Positions 44,873-53,017 of a stretch of 64,000 bases of DNA are shown in pieces. Origin of the DNA: Sinorhizobium numidicum (lineage in GTDB: Bacteria; Pseudomonadota; Alphaproteobacteria; Rhizobiales; Rhizobiaceae). The stretch is taken from assembly GCF_029892045.1 (NCBI RefSeq), contig NZ_CP120368.1, positions 3,163,501 through 3,227,500 of the forward strand, written 5' to 3'. The position numbers and the translations under genes are program-made. The first letter of the stretch is position 1; each line of letters begins with the position of its first letter. The notes beneath the pieces are model-generated. The model did no database searches. It worked only from the letters and a program-made list of their open reading frames with translations, and was not told the origin of the DNA.

Positions 44873-44977
44873 TAGTGCATGTGTCCTTAAATCGGAGGCA
44901 ATTTAAGAAAAAAACATGCAGCAATTCAAGGCGCTACAGCGTCCTTTGCGCGCCGGATAAGACGCGCGGCGCTGTAG
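44873..44977 (-). repeat. RIME1-like element, copy 5 (reverse)
   Basis: TAGTGCATGTG..TTAAATCGGAGGCAATTTAA..AACATGCAGCAATTCAAGGCGCTACAGCG..GCGCGCCGGATAAGACGCGC..GCTGTAG. The ATCGG palindrome carries mismatches. Confidence 0.8.
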
Positions 44978-45052
44978 TGCATATTTACCTATATCTGAGC
45001 CGATTTAAGCATCAGCGACATTGTGAGCTTGAAAAAACGCGCGGCACTGTAG
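44975..45052 (-). repeat. Degenerate RIME-like element fused to copy 5
   Basis: It begins with the last bases of copy 5 (TAGTGCAT), keeps GAGCCGATTTAAG and ends GAAAAAACGCGCGGCACTGTAG. The middle is deleted. The two elements are head-to-tail. Confidence 0.6.
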
Positions 45053-45275
45053 CGACACGCCGCTCATCCGGCCTGCCGGCCACATTCCGCCCGTGAAATG
45101 CAGAGTAGGACACGCGCGGCAAGCGCCGACCTCGGAAAAATCCTCTCCCCGCCTGCAGGGAGAGGGCTTGGGTGAAGGGCAACCGCCCGCACCTGCGGGG
45201 CAAAATCAAGCACAGATAAGACTTGCGCCTCGATCGAACGCAGCGGGAGCTTAGGCCCAAACCGGTGAGCGCGGC

Positions 45276-46715
45276 TCAGACGCCCGTCAGCCCGTCCGAA
45301 CCGATATAGGCGATGCGCAGCATGTTGGTGGCGCCGGGTGTTCCGAGCGGCACGCCGGCCGAGATGATGATGCGGTCTCCCGGCTTGCCGAAGCCCTCTG
45401 CCGCGACGATCCGGCAGGCCCGGTTGACCATGTCGTCGAGATCGGTCGCGTCCTCGGTGACGACGCAATGCAGCCCCCAGACGACGGAAAGGCGGCGCGC
45501 GGTCTGGACGATCGGCGACAGCGCAATCACCGGCACCTGCGGGCGCTCGCGCGCGGCACGCAGGCCGGTCGCGCCGGACGACGTATAGGTGACAATCGCG
45601 GCGAGCTTCAGCGTCTCAGCGATCTGGTGGGCAGCGAGCGAGATGGCATCGGCGCCGGTTGCCTCCGGCGGCGTGCGCTGGGCGTAGATGATGCCCGGAT
45701 AATGCGGATCGCGTTCGACGCTGCTGGCGATCGAAGTCATGGTCGAAACCGCTTCGATCGGGTATTCGCCGGACGCGGATTCGGCCGAGAGCATGACCGC
45801 GTCGGCACCCTCGAACACGGCCGTCGCCACATCGGAAACCTCGGCGCGGGTCGGAACCGGCGATGAAATCATTGATTCGAGCATCTGGGTCGCGACGACG
45901 ACCGGCTTGCCGGCCCGCCGACAGGCGCGCGTCAGTTGCTTCTGGAGGCCGGGAACGGATTCGAGCGGCATCTCGACGCCAAGATCGCCGCGCGCCACCA
46001 TCAGCGCATCCGAGAGCTCGATGATCTCGTCAATGCGCTCGATCGCCTGCGGCTTTTCGATCTTCGACATGATGCCAACGCGGCCGCGAGCGATCTTGCG
46101 GACTTCGGCGAGATCCTCCGGCCGCTGAATGAAGGACAGCGCCACCCAGTCGACCTCTCCTGTTGCCAGTACGGCGTCGAGATCGATGCGGTCCTTCTCA
46201 GTCAGCGCGCCGACGCCGAGCAAGGTGTCGGGCAGGCTCACGCCCTTGCGGTCCGAAATCTTCGTGCCGGAAACGACGGTCGTAACGATGCTCTTGCCGT
46301 TGGTCTTCTCGGCGCGGAGATGCAGCTTGCCGTCATCGATAAGCAGCCGGTCGCCGGGCTTCACGGCCTCGAGAATTTCCGGATGCGGAAGATAGACGCG
46401 GCTCGTGTCGCCGGGGATATCCCTATTGTCGAGGGTGAAGGTCTGGCCGATCTTGAGCTCGACCTTGCCTTCCGCAAACTTGCCGACGCGCAGCTTCGGC
46501 CCCTGCAGGTCGGCGAGGATGCCGATCGGCCGGCCGCAGCGCGCCTCAACGCTGCGGATCTTCTCGATCAACGAGCGCATCACGTCGTGGCTCGCATGGC
46601 TCATGTTGATACGGAACAGATCGGCGCCCGACTCGTGCAGCTTCTGGATCATCTGCTCGTCGGACGATGCTGGCCCGAGTGTGGCGAGGATTTTAACTTT
46701 TCTGTTCCGCTTCAT
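45276..46715 (-). CDS. pyk: Pyruvate kinase
   Basis: A 479-residue enzyme that makes pyruvate and ATP from PEP. N-terminal 'KILATLGPASSDEQMI' and RINMSHA, the catalytic 'GIMSKIEKPQAIERIDEI' Lys/Glu region, 'MVARGDLGVEM', and 'ATQMLESMISSPVPTRAEVS' are present. Its start overlaps the stop of the DUF1036 gene by one base (TAATG), so translation is coupled. Confidence 0.97.
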   Translation of the reverse strand: MKRNRKVKILATLGPASSDEQMIQKLHESGADLFRINMSHASHDVMRSLIEKIRSVEARCGRPIGILADLQGPKLRVGKFAEGKVELKIGQTFTLDNRDIPGDTSRVYLPHPEILEAVKPGDRLLIDDGKLHLRAEKTNGKSIVTTVVSGTKISDRKGVSLPDTLLGVGALTEKDRIDLDAVLATGEVDWVALSFIQRPEDLAEVRKIARGRVGIMSKIEKPQAIERIDEIIELSDALMVARGDLGVEMPLESVPGLQKQLTRACRRAGKPVVVATQMLESMISSPVPTRAEVSDVATAVFEGADAVMLSAESASGEYPIEAVSTMTSIASSVERDPHYPGIIYAQRTPPEATGADAISLAAHQIAETLKLAAIVTYTSSGATGLRAARERPQVPVIALSPIVQTARRLSVVWGLHCVVTEDATDLDDMVNRACRIVAAEGFGKPGDRIIISAGVPLGTPGATNMLRIAYIGSDGLTGV

Positions 46716-47191
46716 TAATTCTGGCTTTCCTGCGTGCCGGGCGTGTCGGAAAGCTGAACCATCCAGCTGCCCTGCCGCCCCGTGTCATATTCTTTGAACC
46801 CCATGCGCTGGAAGCCGCGTGCGAAGCAGTCCTGCACGCCGGTGATCTTGAATTCGTTTTCGGCGACGCACATGTTGACGTCGCCCGTCCAGCGGCCGCC
46901 CCGGGCCGCGTCTTCCGCGTAGAGATAATAGTAGCGGGATTGAAGCTCGCCCTCGATCAGCGTGGCGCAGGTCGTTGCCGGTACCTGCCACCAGCCCTCC
47001 GTGATCCAACCTTCCTTGGCCCGATAGCCGATCGCCACGCCGACCAGATTTTGCGTCCCGTTGCAAACGCGAAAATCGGCGCGGGCATCGCCGGCAAAAA
47101 GGAACGAACCGGATACCGCCAAGGAAAACAGGAGGATAGCCCCCAACGTCGTCGACCCCGGCTTCGCTTTGGAAAAAGGATATCTAGACAC
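46715..47191 (-). CDS. Exported DUF1036 protein
   Basis: A 158-residue protein with a signal peptide (FSLAVSGSFLFAGDARA) and the DUF1036 core 'FRVCNGTQNLVGVAIGYRAK', 'WWQVPATTCATLIEG', 'YYYLYAEDA' and 'CVAENEFKI', with paired cysteines expected to form disulfides. It always precedes pyk in many rhizobia as I recall. Function unknown; probably periplasmic. Confidence 0.88.
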   Translation of the reverse strand: MSRYPFSKAKPGSTTLGAILLFSLAVSGSFLFAGDARADFRVCNGTQNLVGVAIGYRAKEGWITEGWWQVPATTCATLIEGELQSRYYYLYAEDAARGGRWTGDVNMCVAENEFKITGVQDCFARGFQRMGFKEYDTGRQGSWMVQLSDTPGTQESQN

Positions 47192-47381
47192 GGCTTCCGA
47201 CGGAACTCCGTTTTGATTTGTGTGGCACTTTCTTGCGACGGCCAGCCCCGAAAGTCAACGTAACTCTAATCGATTATATTCGTCATTCCTGTGACCGAAG
47301 GCGCGAGACTTTCGCCTTTTTCTTGCGAGCGGACCCTTTGCATGCGATCAGGAACGGAGGTCGGAAGCGAGCAGGAGCGGA

Positions 47382-48176
47382 ATGCAGCATTATTCCCCTT
47401 ACGAGATCATCAAGGGCAATCCGGCGAACGGTCTCGTGCTTCTTGCGGATCACGCCATGAACGGGCTCCCGCCGGAATATGGCCGGCTTGGTCTCCCCGA
47501 AACCGCCTTTGCGCGTCACATCGCATACGATATCGGCGTCGAACCGTTGGTCCGGCGATTGGCGGGAGCGCTTGACGCGCCGGCCGTGCTTGGCTGCTTC
47601 TCGCGTCTGCTGATCGATCCCAATCGCGGCGAGGACGACCCGACGCTGATCATGAAGATCTCGGACGGCGCGATCATTCCGGGCAACCACCCGATCACAC
47701 AAGAGGAATGGGAGAATCGGCTGAACCGTTTCCATCGCCCCTATCACCGGGCCGTTTCGCAGACCATCGCTCAAACGGCGACCGCGGGCGAGAGAGCGCC
47801 ACTGGTGATTTCGCTGCATTCCTTCACGCCGGCCTGGAAGAGCATCGTCCGGCCATGGCATGCGGCGGTTCTCTGGGACAACGATTCGCGCGCGGTTTTT
47901 CCATTAATCGAGCGCCTCGAGGCAGCCGGCGATATCATCGTCGGGAACAATGAGCCCTATGACGGAGCGTTGCGTGGCGATACCATGTATCGGCACTGCA
48001 TGACCCCCGGCATCCCCCATGCGCTGATAGAGGTGCGGCAGGACCTGATTGCCGATGCGGCCGGTGTCGACGCCTGGGCGCGCCGCCTTGCGCCGATCTT
48101 CGCCGAGCTCAACGCCTTACCGGAGCTTCATGTGTATCACCGTCATCCTTCCCGCACAGGCGCTTATGAAGGCTGA
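47382..48176 (+). CDS. N-formylglutamate amidohydrolase family protein
   Basis: A 264-residue FGase-like Zn hydrolase. 'LVLLADHAMNGLPPEYG' near the start, 'DIGVEPLVRRLA', 'RLLIDPNRGEDDPTLI' and 'LVISLHSFTPAW' are the conserved stretches. True HutG releases glutamate from N-formylglutamate in histidine breakdown; no hut genes are here, so the substrate could differ. It is divergent from DUF1036. Confidence 0.9.
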   Translation: MQHYSPYEIIKGNPANGLVLLADHAMNGLPPEYGRLGLPETAFARHIAYDIGVEPLVRRLAGALDAPAVLGCFSRLLIDPNRGEDDPTLIMKISDGAIIPGNHPITQEEWENRLNRFHRPYHRAVSQTIAQTATAGERAPLVISLHSFTPAWKSIVRPWHAAVLWDNDSRAVFPLIERLEAAGDIIVGNNEPYDGALRGDTMYRHCMTPGIPHALIEVRQDLIADAAGVDAWARRLAPIFAELNALPELHVYHRHPSRTGAYEG

Positions 48177-48197
48177 CGAAAAAGGAGATGACCTCCG

Positions 48198-48503
48198 ATG
48201 ACGGAACTCAGCCAAAATCAACGCACCGCTTTCGAGGCGGCCGCCTTTCGTCGGTTGATCGAACATCTGCGGGAGCGCAGCGATGTCCAGAATATCGATC
48301 TGATGAATCTCGCCGGCTTCTGTCGCAACTGCCTGTCGAACTGGTACCGGGAGGCCGCCGAAGCTGCTGGCGTAGAGATGACCAAGGAACAATCGCGCGA
48401 GCTCGTCTACGGCATGCCCTATGACGAATGGCGGGCGCGATATCAGCAGGACGCCTCCGTCGAGCAGCAGGCGGCCTTCGAGCGCAACCGGCCGAAGGAA
48501 TGA
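48198..48503 (+). CDS. DUF1244 protein
   Basis: A 101-residue protein with the conserved core 'FRRLIEHLRERSDVQNIDLM', 'LAGFCRNCLSNWYREAA' and 'YGMPYDEWRARYQ'. Two Cys (FCRNC) are invariant in the family. GGAGATGACC lies upstream and the gene follows the amidohydrolase by 21 bases. Function unknown. Confidence 0.92.
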   Translation: MTELSQNQRTAFEAAAFRRLIEHLRERSDVQNIDLMNLAGFCRNCLSNWYREAAEAAGVEMTKEQSRELVYGMPYDEWRARYQQDASVEQQAAFERNRPKE

Positions 48504-48604
48504 ACGAGAGCCAACTGGGTCCTCGCCTTCCTGTTTAACTTACCGCCCGGGTTGTGACTTTTGGTCGGGGCAGCGGACACTGTCACATGTTTCTTGGGCC
48601 GGCA

Positions 48605-48688
48605 TCGATTAAAGGCAAAAGAGACAGCAACGTATAGTGCTGCTGCGACGTTTGCGCGTCTGGGACAGGCACGCCCCGCTGCAGGAGT
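48605..48688. repeat. Decayed RIME-like element
   Basis: Keeps fragments such as CGATTAAAGG, GTGCTGCTGCGACGTTTGCGCGTCTGG and GCACGCCCCGCTGCAG in the reverse order of modules, with many mismatches. Confidence 0.5.
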
Positions 48689-48797
48689 GGCTTCGGGAAA
48701 ATACCGCGGTTGTTGCGCAATCGCCCTTGACCTCGGCTGCGGTTCGCGGCAGGTCACAGCACCCAAGAAATTCATTCCCCATAGTAAGGAGAAGATC

Positions 48798-49070
48798 ATG
48801 TCGGATGCTCACGGCGTCGCACGCGACCAGCTTCGCGCTTTCATTGAACGGATCGAGCGGCTGGAGGAAGAAAAGAAGACCATCGCTGACGACATCAAGG
48901 ATGTCTATGGCGAAGCGAAGTCCATGGGTTTCGACGCGAAGATCCTGCGCAAGGTCATTTCCATCCGCAAGCAGGACCAGGATGAGCGCATGGAGCAGGA
49001 AGCGATCCTCGATACTTATCTGCAGGCGCTGGGCATGATTCCCGCCGCCGAGGCCGAGGATGCCGCATAG
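48798..49070 (+). CDS. DUF2312 protein (GapR-like)
   Basis: A 90-residue protein: '[20 protein letters not shown]', '[20 protein letters not shown]' and '[20 protein letters not shown]'. DUF2312 includes Caulobacter GapR, a nucleoid-associated protein that clamps overtwisted DNA ahead of forks and polymerases; the length and the RK-rich helix fit. AAGGAGAAG precedes the ATG. Alphaproteobacteria often carry several copies, so the exact role is inference. Confidence 0.92.
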   Translation: MSDAHGVARDQLRAFIERIERLEEEKKTIADDIKDVYGEAKSMGFDAKILRKVISIRKQDQDERMEQEAILDTYLQALGMIPAAEAEDAA

Positions 49071-49092
49071 CCGGTCTCTCACCGACTTCAGC

Positions 49093-49124
49093 AAAAAGCC
49101 CGCCGGCGGACCGGCGGGCTTTTT
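49093..49124 (+). terminator. Terminator after the DUF2312 gene
   Basis: AAAAAGCCCGCCGG-CGGA-CCGGCGGGCTTTTT, an 11-14 bp stem and five T. It can act in both directions and also serves the DUF882 gene on the minus strand. Confidence 0.88.
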
Positions 49125-49145
49125 CGTTTCCAGAGTAAATGAAGC

Positions 49146-51002
49146 TTAGTTGGTGCTGAACTTCTTCACTTCCATGAAGTTCACGGCAGTGCCGCTGAAG
49201 CGCGCCGTGTCGACCGTACGAGCGCCGCTGGTGAAGCCAGCCGCATAGACGGTGGTCGGCGCAACCCGGAGCGATTTGCTGACGAATCGCGGCGCTTTGA
49301 CCGGCTTCGACAACGTGGCAACGCGACCGGTCGAGAGAGCCCATTCAGAAATGATCTTCTTCGTCAGCTTCGGCTCCGTACGGACAGACGACCGGCTTGC
49401 CGCGTCGGCATCCTGCTTCTTCGGACGGCCGCCCTTCGTCGGCGCTTCCGCCTGCGTATCGAAGGCGCTGTCAAAAATCGCCGCGCGGGAGTTGCGGCCG
49501 GTCTGCGGCGCATAGGCAGCCATCTGGATGGGCGGTACCGTCGTCTCGGGCTCGCTCGTCGGTGCGGCAAGCGCAACGCGGGCCCTGGCCTCTGCGGCGA
49601 CCTCGCTTGGCGCATCGGCAGACGCCAGAACCGGACGCTCCGCAAAGGCCGGAACCGCTACGTTGGCATCGGCAACGGCGGCAAGTGCTGCCTCTCCAGC
49701 CGGGCGCATCCCCGGCACCGGCACGAAGCCGAGTTCCGATGCCTGGCCGTCTGCGGCTGCCACAAGCGTCTCGTTAGCGATCAGCGCATTCATGTCACGC
49801 CGGTCGAGCATTTGCGGGACGGGCACCTTGAGCGCGCTGAGATCCGCATATTCCGCCGACACTGCCGGAGTCTGGGCCGGCGTCTGCGGCATAGCTGCTG
49901 CCAAGGCATCCTGAGCACTGTTCTTTGTCGGAGCGACCAGCGCGACAGCTACCCCGCCATCGGTCGGTGCTTCCTTGAAGGCCGGGCGCACCGCTGGAAC
50001 AGGCGCATTGATATTCTGCTGTTCTTCGGCAGGACCGGCCGCAACCGAACCAGCGACACCCGGAAGCGCCTCCTGGTCTGCCGAGGCCGATGCGGTCTGA
50101 ACCTTGGCCGGTGCTCCCTCGCCGTCGTCGGACCCGCCGGCGGCAATTGCCGTCGGTTCTTCGTCCTCGTCCCCGCCACCGCCAAACAGCATGGCGAAGA
50201 GATTGCCGCGGCGCTTGCCGTCGGTATCGCCCGGTCCCTTGGTGCCGCCGCCGGCGACCTCGATCGCCGATGCGCCGACGCGCCGCTTGTAATCGGCGAC
50301 GGCCTGCTGGAAGCCCGGCAGCGGCTTGCCGTCAGCTGGAATGTGCATCGTCTTGCCGTCGGGGAAAAGGCGCGCAAGCTCATTGCGCGTCATGCGCGGC
50401 CAGGCGCGCACCCCGCCGACGTCCATATGGACGAAAGGCGAGCCGGAGGTCGGATAGTAGCCGACGCCGCCGACCTGGAATTTCATGCCGATTTCCCTGA
50501 GCGTCTTGAGCCTCACGTCCGGAAGATAGAAGTCCATCGCCTTGCCGAGCATGTGCTGGCTCTTCTTGGCGACGCCCTTGGAGCGCGAGCGCAACATCCC
50601 GTTGGTGGCCGGCGAGCGATAAGCCGAAACGACGTGGATGTAATCGCGCGAGCCACTCTTCTGATATACTTCCCAGATGAGATCGAGGAGGCGCGGGTCC
50701 ATCTTGGTCGGCTCGTTTCGCCGCCAGTCCCGTAACAAGCGGTTGACCTGCTGCAGACCCTTGGCGTCGTAGCGGCCGTTCCGTTTGAAGGTGATCTGCG
50801 CCTTTTCCTTGGTATGGATGAAATAGAGCTTCAGCGTCCGCGTCTGGCCGGCGGCCTCAACCGGGGGGGCCATGCCAGGCGTGACGAGGGAGGCAGCCAG
50901 AGCAACGGAGGCAAGAACCTGCGGCGCCTTGCGCGCAATCACGGAGCAGAGTCTGCGCGTTAAGGAACCAATAGGCTCCTTCAAACCGAACAAATTTGGC
51001 AT
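49146..51002 (-). CDS. DUF882 / peptidase M15-like exported protein with long disordered tail
   Basis: The 618-residue protein has an N-terminal hydrophobic signal and a DUF882 (YcbK/M15-type) domain to about residue 230. Zn ligands are visible: His in SQHMLGKAMDF, Asp in the same motif, and His in PFVHMDVGG. The remaining 390 residues are Ala/Pro-rich low complexity with a basic end. M15 relatives cleave or trim peptidoglycan. The tail is much longer than in YcbK and is probably envelope-spanning or disordered. Confidence 0.85.
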   Translation of the reverse strand: MPNLFGLKEPIGSLTRRLCSVIARKAPQVLASVALAASLVTPGMAPPVEAAGQTRTLKLYFIHTKEKAQITFKRNGRYDAKGLQQVNRLLRDWRRNEPTKMDPRLLDLIWEVYQKSGSRDYIHVVSAYRSPATNGMLRSRSKGVAKKSQHMLGKAMDFYLPDVRLKTLREIGMKFQVGGVGYYPTSGSPFVHMDVGGVRAWPRMTRNELARLFPDGKTMHIPADGKPLPGFQQAVADYKRRVGASAIEVAGGGTKGPGDTDGKRRGNLFAMLFGGGGDEDEEPTAIAAGGSDDGEGAPAKVQTASASADQEALPGVAGSVAAGPAEEQQNINAPVPAVRPAFKEAPTDGGVAVALVAPTKNSAQDALAAAMPQTPAQTPAVSAEYADLSALKVPVPQMLDRRDMNALIANETLVAAADGQASELGFVPVPGMRPAGEAALAAVADANVAVPAFAERPVLASADAPSEVAAEARARVALAAPTSEPETTVPPIQMAAYAPQTGRNSRAAIFDSAFDTQAEAPTKGGRPKKQDADAASRSSVRTEPKLTKKIISEWALSTGRVATLSKPVKAPRFVSKSLRVAPTTVYAAGFTSGARTVDTARFSGTAVNFMEVKKFSTN

Positions 51003-51182
51003 TCAATCCCCGTCCGACGGACAACCGTGCTTTGTTGTCTCAGATGACTGTCAAATAAGGTGACAGCATGGCAAATATGCCACAGTCGTCACCGCCCCTT
51101 ATAATATAGTGAACAGTTCACTAACAAGGTCTAAACGGCGACGACCGAATTGCACGGCTAATGAGTTGTGAATGCGTCGAAT

Positions 51183-52727
51183 TTACGCCGCCTCACGCAA
51201 CGGATTATCGGGATCTATGCCGTAATCCTTGAGCTTGCGATAGAGTGTCGAGCGGCCGATACCGAGTTTGCGCGCCACTTGACTCATCTGGCCGCGATAG
51301 AATTTCAGGGCAAAGCGAATCAGTTCCTCCTCGACCTCCGCGAGCTTCCTGACCTCGCCGCCTTCGTCGACACTGGCAATGGCATTCTCCAACCGGCCGT
51401 CCGGCACCTGCTCGTGGAGAGCGGCTTGCCCGGCCGCGCCGAGATCGGTCTGGGGACCGCCAATCCGTTCGATTGCCGACGGGCGACGCTCCGGTCCCGC
51501 TTCGCCCCAGGAGAAACCAGTCCGGTCAGCGACCACATAGCCCGGTATCTGCGTCGCGACCTGCGGAAAATCCTTGACCGTGAGGTCGCTGCCTTCTGCC
51601 AGTACGACGGCACGAAAGATCGCATTCTCGAGCTGCCTGATATTGCCCGGCCAGTCATAGGCGGTCAGCAGCGCCATCGCGCCGCTCGAAACCGCCAGGG
51701 GATGGTTGAGTCTCTGCTCGGCGGCGAAGCGCTCGACGAAGGCGCGCACCAGAACGGGGATGTCTTCCTTGCGCCGGCGCAGTGCTGGGATGGTGATCGG
51801 GAAGACATTCAGTCGGTAGTAAAGATCTTCGCGGAAGCGGCCTTCGCGCACTTCGTTGATCAGATCCTTGTTGGTGGCCGAGATCAGCCGTACGTTCACC
51901 TTGCGCGGCTGGCGCGCCCCGATGGTTTCGATTTCGCCTTGTTGCACGGCGCGCAGCAGCTTGACCTGCACCTCGACCGGCAGATCGCCGATTTCGTCGA
52001 GGAAGAGCGTTCCGCCATCCGCATCGGCGAATTTGCCGCTGTGCTTCTCGGTCGCCCCGGTGAAAGCGCCCTTCTCGTGGCCGAAGAGGATGCTTTCGAC
52101 AAGGTTATGGGGAATGGCACCGCAATTGACGGTCACGAACGGCTTGTTCGCACGCTCGCTTGCCGATTGAATCGCGCGGGCGACCATCTCCTTGCCAACG
52201 CCCGATTCGCCCTCGAGCACGATCGGGATGTTCGATTGAGCAGCGCGGCGGGCGAGATCGAGCACACGGATCATCGCCGGGCTCGCCGAAACGACATCGT
52301 CGAAACCCACGGCTCCCCCGCGCGGGCGCCGCGAGGTCTTCACCTTACCGTCGCGGCTCGCCATCTTCAGCGCATTGCCAATTGCGATCGACAAGCGCTC
52401 CGGGGAAACCGGTTTGACGAGAAAGTCGAAGGCCCCGGCCTGCATCGCCTGCACGACGGTCTCGATGCCGCCCTGGCCGGTCTGCACGATGACCGGCATA
52501 TCGACGCCACGTTCGGCAAGCGCTTCGAGAAAGCCGTGGCCGTTCATCTCCGGCATCAGCAGGTCGAGCAGAATGACATTGATGATGCCGCCCTTGCGCT
52601 CCAGCAGTTCCAGACCACTGCGCCCGTTATCGGAGAGATGGGCAACATGGCCGAGCCGTTCGATCATGTTCGTCAGCAATCGGCGCTGCACCGGATCGTC
52701 ATCGATGACAAGGATATGGGATGTCAC
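51183..52727 (-). CDS. NtrC-family sigma-54-dependent response regulator
   Basis: The 514-residue protein has a receiver (residues 1-120; phospho-Asp in VILLDLLMPEM), AAA+ domain (from about 140) with Walker A GESGVGKEM, the sigma-54 contact loop GAFTGA and 'DGGTLFLDEIGDLPVEVQVK', and a Fis-type HTH at the end ('MSQVARKLGIGRSTLYRKL'). A 65-residue linker separates AAA+ and HTH. No histidine kinase is adjacent, so it is an orphan regulator in this window. Confidence 0.95.
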   Translation of the reverse strand: MTSHILVIDDDPVQRRLLTNMIERLGHVAHLSDNGRSGLELLERKGGIINVILLDLLMPEMNGHGFLEALAERGVDMPVIVQTGQGGIETVVQAMQAGAFDFLVKPVSPERLSIAIGNALKMASRDGKVKTSRRPRGGAVGFDDVVSASPAMIRVLDLARRAAQSNIPIVLEGESGVGKEMVARAIQSASERANKPFVTVNCGAIPHNLVESILFGHEKGAFTGATEKHSGKFADADGGTLFLDEIGDLPVEVQVKLLRAVQQGEIETIGARQPRKVNVRLISATNKDLINEVREGRFREDLYYRLNVFPITIPALRRRKEDIPVLVRAFVERFAAEQRLNHPLAVSSGAMALLTAYDWPGNIRQLENAIFRAVVLAEGSDLTVKDFPQVATQIPGYVVADRTGFSWGEAGPERRPSAIERIGGPQTDLGAAGQAALHEQVPDGRLENAIASVDEGGEVRKLAEVEEELIRFALKFYRGQMSQVARKLGIGRSTLYRKLKDYGIDPDNPLREAA

Positions 52728-52888
52728 GAAAGCCTCCTGCTCTGGACACGCGGTACTCTTTGGCCAGCCTCATGTGCCAAATCATGCCAGCTATTCGTGC
52801 CATAAAGGGTTGAACATCGTGTTTTGAGAAATGCTTGCATTTTATCCATTGCCGACGATAGCAATGAGGCCCATATCGCTTGCCTGCA

Positions 52889-52992
52889 CTACGGCGCCGT
52901 GCGTCTCTTCAGACGCTCAAAGATTTCCTGTAGCACTTTGAATCGCTGCATGGTTCATCCTAAATCGGCTCTGATTTAAGGAGCCATGCAGT
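52889..52992 (+). repeat. RIME1-like element, copy 6 (forward)
   Basis: CTACGGCGCCGTGCGTCTCTTCAGACGC..CTGTAGCACTTTGAATCGCTGCATGGTTCATCCTAAATCGGCTCTGATTTAAGGAGCCATGCAGT. It ends 26 bases before the pepF start. Confidence 0.8.
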
Positions 52993-53017
52993 GGCCACGA
53001 ACGAAAGAAAACCGACG

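Larger units (their letters stand above)
44862..45275. other. Intergenic region (414 bp), mostly repeats
   Basis: Convergent gap between the TPR gene and pyk. It holds a full RIME copy (44873-44977), a degenerate one sharing its edge (44975-45052), and a CATCCGGCCTGCCGGCCAC plus CTCTCCCC..GGGAGAG block (45060-45165) related to 1177-1230. No gene. Confidence 0.6.

Noticed and set aside
51168..52805. 545-codon plus-strand frame opposite the NtrC regulator
   Set aside because: Antisense shadow; the minus strand has all receiver, AAA+ and HTH motifs.
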